The notes under the pieces were generated by a model, which did no database searches, had not been told where the DNA came from, and worked only from the letters and a program-made list of their open reading frames with translations. A DNA stretch of 64,000 nt from an uncultured SAR86 cluster bacterium (GTDB lineage Bacteria > Pseudomonadota > Gammaproteobacteria > Magnimaribacterales > D2472): the NCBI GenBank assembly GCA_902623685.1, contig CACNUQ010000003.1, forward strand, positions 60,357 through 124,356, written 5' to 3'. The stretch's first letter is position 1. The number at the start of each line of letters is the position of its first letter. The position numbers and the translations under genes are program-made. Of this stretch, positions 8,958-17,595 are shown in pieces.

Positions 8958-9722
8958 ATGAAACCAGTTTGTTTAGTTTTGGGAGCTGGCGCAGGCATTG
9001 GAGGAACTGTTGCAAAAAAGTTTGCCAAAGAAGGCTTTCATTCATGTTTGTGCAGAAGGTCTGATCAAAAAGGTTTAGATAAGATTGTTTCTGATATAGA
9101 GCAGGAAGGCGGATCAGCAACGGGATATTTAATCAACGCAATTGAAGATAATGTCTTGGAAGAATTAATTCTTGAGATTGAAAAAGACATTGGTCCCATA
9201 GAAGTGCTTGTATACAATCTTGGCGCGCAAACAGGAATGAAGCTACTCAATGAAACATCTTTAAAAGAGTTTGAATGGGGCTGGAGAATGGCAGATCTTG
9301 GGCTTTTTAGAGTAGCAAAAGTTTTAATGCCAATTATGGAAGATAGAAGTTCAGGGACATTTCTTGTAACTTCGGCAACAGCAGCAATGAGAGGAAATAA
9401 AAATCAGCACTCTCATGCTGCAGCCATGGGTGGAAGAAGGCTGTTGTGTCAAACTCTAAATGCAGAGTTTGCACCTAAGGGGATTCATGTAGTACATATT
9501 GTCGTTGATGGCATGGTTGATGCTCCTGATACCTTGGGAAAAATGCTTGGAGAGGAGTTATTCCAACAATTACGTGAAACAAAAGGAATGGAGCATGATG
9601 GCTTGATTTTGCCAACAAGTGTTGCAGATACATATTACTATTTATCTCAGCAACACCGGTCTGCCTGGACACATGAAATTGATATCAGAGCATTCTCAGA
9701 CACAGCTTGGTGGAATTCTTAA
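8958..9722 (+). CDS. SDR family oxidoreductase
   Basis: N-terminal LGAGAGIGGTVAKKFA nucleotide-binding motif, SDR fold. Confidence 0.88.
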   Translation: MKPVCLVLGAGAGIGGTVAKKFAKEGFHSCLCRRSDQKGLDKIVSDIEQEGGSATGYLINAIEDNVLEELILEIEKDIGPIEVLVYNLGAQTGMKLLNETSLKEFEWGWRMADLGLFRVAKVLMPIMEDRSSGTFLVTSATAAMRGNKNQHSHAAAMGGRRLLCQTLNAEFAPKGIHVVHIVVDGMVDAPDTLGKMLGEELFQQLRETKGMEHDGLILPTSVADTYYYLSQQHRSAWTHEIDIRAFSDTAWWNS

Positions 9723-9743
9723 TTTATTTCTTAAATATAAGTT

Positions 9744-10013
9744 TTAGTCTAAAGCTTTAAATCCAGATGCCTGCTCTACTTCTTCGTTATTAAAGTATTT
9801 TTCCATTTGTTCTAATAACCATTGACGATCTTCATCCTTTGAGAGATCTAGATGTTTTTCATTAATAAGCGTGGTCTGATGAGATTTCCAGGCCTCCCAT
9901 GCCTCTAATGATACAGTTTCCATTAACTCTATCCCTTTTTTACCTGGCATTGGAGGTATTGTCATGGCAGTTAACTCTTTTTGAAGTTTCTTACAAAAAA
10001 CTGTCTTACTCAT
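9744..10013 (-). CDS. yggX: Fe(2+)-trafficking protein (YggX family)
   Basis: Start [42 protein letters not shown]. Confidence 0.95.
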   Translation of the reverse strand: MSKTVFCKKLQKELTAMTIPPMPGKKGIELMETVSLEAWEAWKSHQTTLINEKHLDLSKDEDRQWLLEQMEKYFNNEEVEQASGFKALD

Positions 10014-11050
10014 AGTTCATTAATTACTTTGCTAATCGGTTTAGGAAGGCCATATTCATTTATTCTATCCTTTTTTATCCATTTATATTTTTTATTTGTT
10101 TTTATTTTAGATTCATTTTTAGATATGTAGGTATTTAATTTTATATTTAGCCTTCTGTGTGTAAGCTCATGCTGAATTTTTTGACTTGATGTGAGCTTAA
10201 AGTTATTTGTATAACTTTCTAATGATCTTGATTCAAAAGGAATCCAAAGATTTTTCCAGATAGAACTTACTTCATTTTTGACAAGCAATAATGAATCTTC
10301 AGTTTGAATTAAAGATAAATTCATTGGAATAACTTTTTTTAGCTGAGCAACCTTCCTCTTTTTATTTATAGCCACATTAAATGCAGACCTGCATTCATTT
10401 TGTACTGGGCAATCTTTACATGTCGGATTGGCTGGGGTGCAGACAGTAGCTCCTAAGTCCATGATGCCTTGAGTATAGGCAAAGCAATTCTCTGCATTTA
10501 CAAATTCGCTTGAAAGGTTCCATAATTGATTTTCTTTAAGTAAATTTATGTTTTGATTGACTAGTCGAGTTATTACTCTTTTAACATTTCCATCTAGTAT
10601 TGGATAAGGATTTTGGTAAGCCAAAGACATAATTGCTCCGGCAGTAGATTTACCAATTCCAGGTAGCTCTATCAACTGATGAAATTTTTTTGGGAATCTG
10701 TTGTTATATTCTTCTTTTATAATTTCTTTAGTTTTGAATATATTTCTAGCTCTTCTGTAAAAGCCAAGTCCAGACCATAACGCCAAGATTTGATCTTCAG
10801 TTGCCTCAGATAACTTCTTTTGAGTTGGGTATTTTTTAATAAAATTTTTAAAGTACGGAATGGCTGTTTTTACCTGAGTTTGTTGAAGCATAATTTCAGA
10901 AATCCAAATTCTATATGGGCTAATTTTTTGTCTCCATGGTAAATCATGTCTTCCGTGATTCAGGTACCACTTAACAATTTTTTGTGAGATAAGCTGTCTT
11001 TGATTATTCAAAAAGATTTTCTTTAAAAGTTGGTTTTTCATTTCCTTCAA
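10010..11050 (-). CDS. mutY: A/G-specific adenine glycosylase
   Basis: [26 protein letters not shown] and C-X6-C-X2-C-X5-C iron-sulfur motif ([17 protein letters not shown]). Confidence 0.95.
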   Translation of the reverse strand: MKEMKNQLLKKIFLNNQRQLISQKIVKWYLNHGRHDLPWRQKISPYRIWISEIMLQQTQVKTAIPYFKNFIKKYPTQKKLSEATEDQILALWSGLGFYRRARNIFKTKEIIKEEYNNRFPKKFHQLIELPGIGKSTAGAIMSLAYQNPYPILDGNVKRVITRLVNQNINLLKENQLWNLSSEFVNAENCFAYTQGIMDLGATVCTPANPTCKDCPVQNECRSAFNVAINKKRKVAQLKKVIPMNLSLIQTEDSLLLVKNEVSSIWKNLWIPFESRSLESYTNNFKLTSSQKIQHELTHRRLNIKLNTYISKNESKIKTNKKYKWIKKDRINEYGLPKPISKVINEL

Positions 11051-11630
11051 AGGAATAAATTATTGGAGCACCAGTTGGAATTTCCAAAGCTATCACTTCC
11101 TCCTTTGACAAATTATCAAGCTGCATTACTAGAGATCTTAGCGAATTTCCATGTGCAGCCACTAAGATATTTTTACCTTGCATAATTTTTGGTAAAATAA
11201 AGTTATTGAAATATGGCAAAACTCTCTCCGCTGTATCTTTCAAACTTTCACCCCCAGGCGGTGGTACGTCATAAGATCTTCTCCAAATATGTACTTGTTC
11301 TTCTCCCCATTTTTTTCGGGCATCATCCTTATTGAGGCCAGAAAGATCTCCGTAATCTCTTTCATTTAAAGCTTGATTTTTTTCAATCTTAATATCAGTT
11401 TGTTTTATATTATTTAAAATAATTTGACCGGTAATCTGGGCTCTTTTTAGAGCTGAGGTGAACATCATTGAAAACTGAATATCTTTTTGTTTGATTAATG
11501 AGCCTGCATTTATTGCTTCTTTCGTTCCATCACTTGTTAAATCAGGATCTTTCCATCCAGTGAATAAGTTTTTGGCATTCCATTCACTTTGCCCATGACG
11601 AACCAGCACTAAAAAATTTTTATTTTTCAT
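11004..11630 (-). CDS. gpmA: 2,3-bisphosphoglycerate-dependent phosphoglycerate mutase
   Basis: [42 protein letters not shown]. Confidence 0.95.
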   Translation of the reverse strand: MKNKNFLVLVRHGQSEWNAKNLFTGWKDPDLTSDGTKEAINAGSLIKQKDIQFSMMFTSALKRAQITGQIILNNIKQTDIKIEKNQALNERDYGDLSGLNKDDARKKWGEEQVHIWRRSYDVPPPGGESLKDTAERVLPYFNNFILPKIMQGKNILVAAHGNSLRSLVMQLDNLSKEEVIALEIPTGAPIIYSFEGNEKPTFKENLFE

Positions 11631-11675
11631 AATATAAATCTCACCAATAAATATATTTTAAGCGATAATAGGCTC

Positions 11676-12095
11676 ATGCTGGAATTCAATTTATTTTTAA
11701 TAGACTATTGGTACTTTTCTGTACCTTTGTTTCTTTCTATTGTTCTATGGTTTCGCTCTGAGACAAGAAGGGGGGGGAATCGAGTGGATTGTACTCAACT
11801 GACTAATTTGGTGAATAAACAATCTGCCCGTTTATTAGATGTTAGACCAAAGAGCGAATTTGAAACTGGTGCAATTGCAGGATCTGTGAATATTCCCTTT
11901 GAAGAATTAGAAAACAGAAACGAAGAATTATTAAAAGATCAAGATAACCCTATCGTGTTAATTTGCAAAATGGGAAGAAATGCAGCTCTAGCTGGTGAAA
12001 AGATGCAGAAATATGGCTTTAAAGAAACTCACGTATTACAGGGTGGGATTTCAACCTGGCAACAAGAAGGGCTTCCATTAGTTAAAGTAAAGTAG
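11676..12095 (+). CDS. Membrane-anchored rhodanese-like domain protein
   Basis: Single TM segment then rhodanese LLDVRPKSEFETGAIAGSVNIPF and active-site loop CKMGRNA. Confidence 0.9.
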   Translation: MLEFNLFLIDYWYFSVPLFLSIVLWFRSETRRGGNRVDCTQLTNLVNKQSARLLDVRPKSEFETGAIAGSVNIPFEELENRNEELLKDQDNPIVLICKMGRNAALAGEKMQKYGFKETHVLQGGISTWQQEGLPLVKVK

Positions 12096-12098
12096 CCT

Positions 12099-12536
12099 AT
12101 GAATTTCAAGATTAAGTTTTTAACCCTTATTCAATTTATCATCATTAATATTTCTGCAGATCAATTGACTATAAAAATATCGGGACAAACAAAGGCAGGC
12201 ATTTTGAATTTAGGTATCTACAATAATGCAGAAGCATATGACCAATCTGTACAAGGGGAAGAGAGGTCAGAAAGAGGTCTTTTTTCGGGAATTGATTCTT
12301 ACATTGAACTTAAAGAAAGTCATGAATTTGTTATCAATCTGCCTGAAGGAACTTATGCCATTGCGCTTTTTGTTGATGCAAATGAAAATTTGAAAATTGA
12401 TAAAAACTTTCTTGGTATTCCAAAAGAACAATACGGCTTCTCTAATAATGCTATGGGTACCCTATCTGGGCCTTCTTTTGAGCAAGCAAAGTTTCAGGTT
12501 AAGGGTAGTGCTGTTCAGAATATTAAATTGAAATAA
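12099..12536 (+). CDS. DUF2141 family secreted protein
   Basis: YAIALFVDANENLKIDKNFLGIPKEQYGFSNNA motif. Confidence 0.85.
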   Translation: MNFKIKFLTLIQFIIINISADQLTIKISGQTKAGILNLGIYNNAEAYDQSVQGEERSERGLFSGIDSYIELKESHEFVINLPEGTYAIALFVDANENLKIDKNFLGIPKEQYGFSNNAMGTLSGPSFEQAKFQVKGSAVQNIKLK

Positions 12537-12551
12537 TCTATAATCCTATTA

Positions 12552-12803
12552 ATGAAAAAAGTAATAATCTACACAACTAAAACTTGTCCTTACTGCTTTA
12601 AAGCTAAAAGGCTATTAAAAAAGTTAAATATAGCCTATAAAGAAATTTCTGTAGATTTTAATCCTAAGCTAAGAGCAGAAATGGCTGAAAAAGCTGGTAA
12701 AACATCCGTGCCTCAAATTTGGTTTGATGATAATCACATAGGTGGATGTGATGATTTACATCATCTTCACGAAACTGGCGATTTAATAGAGTCTTTGCAT
12801 TAA
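12552..12803 (+). CDS. grxC: Glutaredoxin 3
   Basis: TTKTCPYCFKAKRLL CPYC active site, TSVPQIW, GGCDDLHHLH. Confidence 0.95.
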   Translation: MKKVIIYTTKTCPYCFKAKRLLKKLNIAYKEISVDFNPKLRAEMAEKAGKTSVPQIWFDDNHIGGCDDLHHLHETGDLIESLH

Positions 12804-14188
12804 GCTTTTTGAGCTTTTATTTTTTTTGAGAGTGTATTTCTTCCAATGCCTAAGACTTTAGCTGCATCTTGTTTTTTCCCGCCAGCTTTTTCTAAGGCAA
12901 AATTAATGATAACTTTATCTAATTCTGGTTCAATAATTTCGAGCATATTTTCTGAGTTGCTTTGATAAATTTCACTCAGCCAATTTGATAATCCAGATTG
13001 CCAATTTTCATTATCAACTTTATCAGGCTCATCAGTATTAATAATTTCAACAGGAAGATCTTCTAAATTTACATTTTGAGTAGGTGCCATTAGTGCAATC
13101 CAATAACAGGTATTTTCTAACTGCCTCACATTTCCTGGCCAATCATAATGCGTTAGAGCAAGCAGGGCTTCTGGAGAAAGTACTTTTGGTTCATCCATTA
13201 ATGAGTCCGCATGCCTTTTCAAAAAAGCAGATGATAAGTCTCCAATATCCTCTTTTCTCTGTCTTAGTGGGGGCACATCAATTCTGATGACATTTAACCT
13301 ATAGTAAAGATCTTCTCTGAATGAACCAGAAGCAACAAGTGATTCTAAGCTTTGATGCGTAGCAGCTAAAATTCGAACATCTACTTTGATAGGTTTGTCT
13401 CCACCGACCCTAAAAAATTCCTTATTAGATAAGACTCTTAGTAAACGTGTCTGAGTTTCAAGAGGCATATCTCCAATTTCATCAAGGAAAAGAGTGCCTC
13501 CATTTGCTTGCTCAAATCTACCTATTCTTTGTTCCACAGCACCAGTAAAGGCTCCTTTTTCATGACCAAATAACTCAGATTCAATAAGTTCTTTTGGAAT
13601 ATCAGCCATATTTAAAGCAATGAATGGCATGTCATGCCTAGGACTATTTTTATGTAGTGACTTAGAGACTAATTCCTTCCCTGTTCCAGACTCTCCTTGT
13701 ATAAGAACAGTAGCATTAGTATTGGCAAGCTTGCCAATTGATCTAAACACAATCTGCATAGATGGCGCAGAGCCAATGATTTCTGATTTAGGAATCTTTT
13801 TTGGCTTAGCTTGATTATGCTCTTCAAGTGCCTTCTGTACCGTAGTGATTGCTTCCTCTAGATCAAAAGGCTTAGGAATATATTCAAAAGCACCACCTCC
13901 ATAGGAATCAATAGCAGCTTGCATGTCTGTAAAAGCAGTCATGATTATTACCGGTAATTTCTCATAATTATTCTTTATATGCTTTAGAAGATCATAGCCA
14001 TGCATACCAGGCATTTTAATGTCAGAAATAATTAGATCCGGTTTATCTTTGCTTAAAGCATCTATCAATGATTCTCCATCGGAAAATGTATTAACATCAA
14101 GTCCAGCACTTTTGAGACCTTCCTCTAAGACCAAACGAATTGCCTCATCATCATCAGCAATCCAAATTTTAGGCACTTTGAGCTCCAT
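12800..14188 (-). CDS. ntrC: Nitrogen regulation response regulator NtrC (sigma54 activator)
   Basis: Receiver domain, AAA+ GESGTGKELV and GAFTGA loop, Fis-type C-terminal HTH. Confidence 0.95.
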   Translation of the reverse strand: MELKVPKIWIADDDEAIRLVLEEGLKSAGLDVNTFSDGESLIDALSKDKPDLIISDIKMPGMHGYDLLKHIKNNYEKLPVIIMTAFTDMQAAIDSYGGGAFEYIPKPFDLEEAITTVQKALEEHNQAKPKKIPKSEIIGSAPSMQIVFRSIGKLANTNATVLIQGESGTGKELVSKSLHKNSPRHDMPFIALNMADIPKELIESELFGHEKGAFTGAVEQRIGRFEQANGGTLFLDEIGDMPLETQTRLLRVLSNKEFFRVGGDKPIKVDVRILAATHQSLESLVASGSFREDLYYRLNVIRIDVPPLRQRKEDIGDLSSAFLKRHADSLMDEPKVLSPEALLALTHYDWPGNVRQLENTCYWIALMAPTQNVNLEDLPVEIINTDEPDKVDNENWQSGLSNWLSEIYQSNSENMLEIIEPELDKVIINFALEKAGGKKQDAAKVLGIGRNTLSKKIKAQKA

Positions 14189-15257
14189 TAATATTATTGC
14201 TAGAAATAGGTATTAAAATAGAAAATATTGTCTGTTTATCCTTACGGTGAAATGATATTGCTCCACCATGAATTCGCACAATGTCCTGAGAGATAGATAG
14301 TCCAATTCCTGATCCATTTTCTTTGCCTGATATCATTGGGAAGAAAATCTGATCTTCAATTTCAGAACTTACTCCCGGCCCATTATCTTTTACAATAATT
14401 TCAGCTAGGGTGCTATGAACTGTTCCATTGATTGGCTGCCGATATGAGATTTTTGTCTGAATGCTAAGGCAAGGTTTTTCAGCAAAGTTTGTGCAGGCAT
14501 AGATTGCATTTTGAGTGATATTTATTAACGCCTGAATAAATAAATTTTTGTCCCCATAAATTTCAGGAATGCTTGGATCATAGTCTCTTTCGATAATTAA
14601 GTTTTCATTTGACTCAGCATTACTTAAAGCCAGTACTCTTTGCAAAGCCTCATGAAGATTAAAATATTCAAAAGTTGGTTTTTTTGCTGGCGTTAGTATT
14701 CTAGTGACGATCTCATTCAACCTATCTGTTTCTTCTTCAATAATTTTTAAGAACTTTTTTGAAAAATCATCTTCATATTTGGATTTTAAGATTTGAGCGC
14801 TTCCTTTAATGCCTGACAAGGGATTCTTAACTTCATGTGCAAGTGTCCTAGCCAGACCAGCTGCTATTTTTTGAGTTGAAAAATTTCTAGTCGAATCAAT
14901 AATTTTATTTAAATTATCAATACTCACAGCTTCAATAAAGACAAAATTATTTTTTTCAGAAAAAGTAATTGTTAAATCAACCGTTCTAGAATTTCCATCT
15001 TTATGAACAATTTCAAAATCTCTTCTAGTTAATGAGCTAGTGTTTTTTTTAGTTTTTTGAAGAATTTCATTTATTTGATGTTCAGATTCTTCATCAAGCA
15101 AAGATGAAATTTTTTTCCCATCTAACTTTGTAGAATCTTCAGTCCAATGTGCAGCTTTTGCAGCTTCGTTCATCCATACTAAATTGAAACTATCTCCATC
15201 TAAAATAATAATTTCAGTATTTAAGTTATCAAATGCTTGAAAATCTGAAAAATCCAT
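14169..15257 (-). CDS. ntrB: Nitrogen regulation sensor histidine kinase NtrB
   Basis: PAS domain, H-box LAHEVKNPLSGIKGSAQIL, GSGIGLSIS; start of ntrC overlaps its end. Confidence 0.95.
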   Translation of the reverse strand: MDFSDFQAFDNLNTEIIILDGDSFNLVWMNEAAKAAHWTEDSTKLDGKKISSLLDEESEHQINEILQKTKKNTSSLTRRDFEIVHKDGNSRTVDLTITFSEKNNFVFIEAVSIDNLNKIIDSTRNFSTQKIAAGLARTLAHEVKNPLSGIKGSAQILKSKYEDDFSKKFLKIIEEETDRLNEIVTRILTPAKKPTFEYFNLHEALQRVLALSNAESNENLIIERDYDPSIPEIYGDKNLFIQALINITQNAIYACTNFAEKPCLSIQTKISYRQPINGTVHSTLAEIIVKDNGPGVSSEIEDQIFFPMISGKENGSGIGLSISQDIVRIHGGAISFHRKDKQTIFSILIPISSNNINGAQSA

Positions 15258-15272
15258 ATTTTTAACAAAATA

Positions 15273-15300
15273 AAGCCCTCCTTCATTGGAGGGCTTATTT
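15273..15300 (-). terminator. Intercistronic hairpin between glutamine synthetase and ntrB
   Basis: aagccctcc-(ttcatt)-ggagggctt stem flanked by A/T tracts. Confidence 0.75.
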
Positions 15301-15334
15301 TATATCTACGTATAAGAGCTTCCCAACTTAAAGT

Positions 15335-16315
15335 CTATTTTGTAAGAGTGCCAACAATGTGAGCAAGAATCTTATATGGATCTGCATTTGAAGCTGGCCT
15401 TCTATCTTCTAAATAACCATTCCAATTATGCTCAACTGTATATACTGGTATTCTAATACTGGCTCCTCGATCACTAACTCCATATGAGAATGTGTCAATG
15501 CTCTGTGTCTCATGGAGACCTGTTAAACGCATATCATTGTCAGAACCGTATGCTGCAATACCTTCTTCATGCACTTCACCAAGTTTGTCACACATTGAAG
15601 AGAATAATTCTTCTGATCCCTTAGATCTCATTTCGTCATTGGAGAAGTTTGTATGCATTCCGGAGCCATTCCAATCACCAGTTTTTGGTTTTGGATGAAT
15701 ATTTACACCAACGCCATAGTCTTCAGCAATTTTATAAAGTAAGTATCTGCTTACCCAAAGATCGTCAGCAGCTTTAATACCAGTTCCGAAACATTGATAT
15801 TCCCATTGACCAAGAGCAACTTCTGCATTTGTACCAGTTAATTTAATTCCTAAATCCAAACAAGCCTGGAGATGATGATCAGAAATTTCTCTGCCAACAA
15901 CATTTCCAGCGCCAACACCGCAATAAAACTCTCCTTGAGCTCGAGGCTCTCCATTTTCCCATCCTAATGGCTCACCAGTTTCAGGATCTGTAAAGAAAAA
16001 CTCTTGCTCGAATCCAAACCACCATTCATCAGTTACTACTTCAGCCGCAGCAGCCCTAAAATTAGAAGGGTGAGTAGTATGATCGGCTGATTGAACTTGA
16101 GTCATAACTAAGTCGTGACCATTTGGGTTTTCATATGTTTGAACTGGAAGAAGAAGACAATCTGAGCTTCCACCTTCAGCTTGTTGCGTTGATGAGCCAT
16201 CAAAGGACCAATCTGGCGGAGTATCAGCATCAGTTGCTTTAACTTTGCTTCTCATAAATGGCTCTGGTTCGTAACCATCGAGCCATATGTATTCGTATGT
16301 TTTATATTTTGACAT
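15335..16315 (-). CDS. glnII: Glutamine synthetase, GSII (eukaryotic-like, glnII) type
   Basis: 326 aa; EYIWLDGYEP, DWSFDGSSTQQAEGGSSDCLL, GFEQEFFF, QWEYQCFGTGI, GSGMHTNFSN are GSII motifs; too short for GSI. Confidence 0.93.
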   Translation of the reverse strand: MSKYKTYEYIWLDGYEPEPFMRSKVKATDADTPPDWSFDGSSTQQAEGGSSDCLLLPVQTYENPNGHDLVMTQVQSADHTTHPSNFRAAAAEVVTDEWWFGFEQEFFFTDPETGEPLGWENGEPRAQGEFYCGVGAGNVVGREISDHHLQACLDLGIKLTGTNAEVALGQWEYQCFGTGIKAADDLWVSRYLLYKIAEDYGVGVNIHPKPKTGDWNGSGMHTNFSNDEMRSKGSEELFSSMCDKLGEVHEEGIAAYGSDNDMRLTGLHETQSIDTFSYGVSDRGASIRIPVYTVEHNWNGYLEDRRPASNADPYKILAHIVGTLTK

Positions 16316-16362
16316 TTCTTTCTCCTATAAAAGTTATTGAATTCTTATACAATAATTTTTGA

Positions 16363-16378
16363 TGCAATCTTAATGCCA
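16363..16378 (-). promoter_or_regulatory. Sigma54 (-24/-12) promoter of glutamine synthetase
   Basis: Minus strand TGGCAT-TAAGA-TTGCA against consensus TGGCAC-N5-TTGCW. Confidence 0.82.
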
Positions 16379-16385
16379 ATATATA

Positions 16386-16402
16386 TGCACTAATATTGTG
16401 CA
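16386..16402. promoter_or_regulatory. NtrC binding site 1
   Basis: TGCACTAATATTGTGCA, 17-bp dyad matching the NtrC consensus TGCAC-N7-GTGCA. Confidence 0.82.
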
Positions 16403-16437
16403 TAATGTGGATAATTATAGAACAAAATATTAATTAT

Positions 16438-16454
16438 TGCACTTTATAAGTGCA
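16438..16454. promoter_or_regulatory. NtrC binding site 2
   Basis: TGCACTTTATAAGTGCA dyad, centre 52 bp from site 1. Confidence 0.75.
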
Positions 16455-16462
16455 TTATTGGA

Positions 16463-16602
16463 GATATTTTTTTATTTTTGAGGAATTATCTTTAAATCCT
16501 TCAAATAAATGATTTCCTTTAAATTAAATTTCAATTTGACTGGCAGCAAAATATTTTATTGCCTACATATAATCCAATATTCCATAACTTAATCGAATTA
16601 GT
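16463..16602 (-). pseudogene. Decayed tandem duplicate of the 3' end of the adjacent yqiA-like gene
   Basis: Aligns with 16612-16754 at 149-bp offset, including the identical block caatttgactggcagcaaaatattttattgcct; reading frame interrupted by TAA. Confidence 0.85.
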
Positions 16603-17170
16603 GTATATCTAAAAATATTTTTATTTTAGAGAAGTAATCTTCAAATCCTTCAAATGAATGATTTCCACCAAATCTAATCTCAATTTGACTGGCAGCAAAA
16701 TATTTTATTGCCTGCTTATAATCCAATACCTCATCACCAGATTGAATTAAGGTCATAAAATTTTTTGGTCTTTTTAAGACTTTGATTTTTTTACTCATTT
16801 TTCCTAACAGTTTTAGATGATCTTTATTAATAATAAATTTTTCACCAGTTGAGTAGTTTTGATTCTCTCCAAGATATTCTGACATATCTATTGGAGGCAC
16901 AGCTGGATTTATATTAACGCAGAGAAGTTCATATTTTTCTGAAAAATACGTAGCATAAAATCCGCCTAAAGAACTTCCAATGATGGATGAGGGAGATTCT
17001 AATTTTATTATTTCATCAATTTGATGATATGCATTTTCAATATCGTTATCTAAATTAGGAATCAAGATCTTCGTCGACCTTGAATTTTTTTTTATGTATG
17101 AATCAATTAAGTTAGCTTTTGTTGAATCAGCGGCAGAAGCAAATCCATGAAGATATAAAATTTGAGTCAT
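16598..17170 (-). CDS. yqiA: YqiA-like esterase (alpha/beta hydrolase)
   Basis: LYLHGFASAADSTKA, GSSLGGFYATYFSEKY, NPAVPP, NHSFEGFEDY. Confidence 0.92.
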   Translation of the reverse strand: MTQILYLHGFASAADSTKANLIDSYIKKNSRSTKILIPNLDNDIENAYHQIDEIIKLESPSSIIGSSLGGFYATYFSEKYELLCVNINPAVPPIDMSEYLGENQNYSTGEKFIINKDHLKLLGKMSKKIKVLKRPKNFMTLIQSGDEVLDYKQAIKYFAASQIEIRFGGNHSFEGFEDYFSKIKIFLDIH

Positions 17171-17595
17171 TCAAAAAAAATGATTTTTTTTGCTTCGACT
17201 GCCCCATTTGAAGAAATATTTTCTAGCCATTCAGTTAGAATTCTATTTTGTTGATATTTTTCATCTTGAGATTGGCTAAATTGAGGCGGAGAAAAAAATG
17301 GAACTGGCTTCTCCTGTTGATACGAAATTACTTCTGCTAATTTTGCATCGATGTAAATATTTATCCTTAATATAAAGTTTGCTAATGTCAGATCATTATT
17401 TTTACACTTAGCTTCAATTAAAATAGTATGAGGCGTTCTTGAAATCACTAAAAATTCAGCTTGGCTTTTTTGGGCATGATGCAGAATTTCAAAATTATAA
17501 ATGTCATGCTTGAAGCCATTAAGTATTTTTCTAAGTCTAGAATAATTTGCACTGCAGGTTGTGAGATGATCCTTTGTTCTTAGAGTTTTGTTCAT
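17167..17595 (-). CDS. DUF1249 (YqiB-like) protein
   Basis: Pattern CSANYSRLRKIL...ILIEAKCK...EVISYQQE; position next to yqiA. Confidence 0.85.
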   Translation of the reverse strand: MNKTLRTKDHLTTCSANYSRLRKILNGFKHDIYNFEILHHAQKSQAEFLVISRTPHTILIEAKCKNNDLTLANFILRINIYIDAKLAEVISYQQEKPVPFFSPPQFSQSQDEKYQQNRILTEWLENISSNGAVEAKKIIFFE

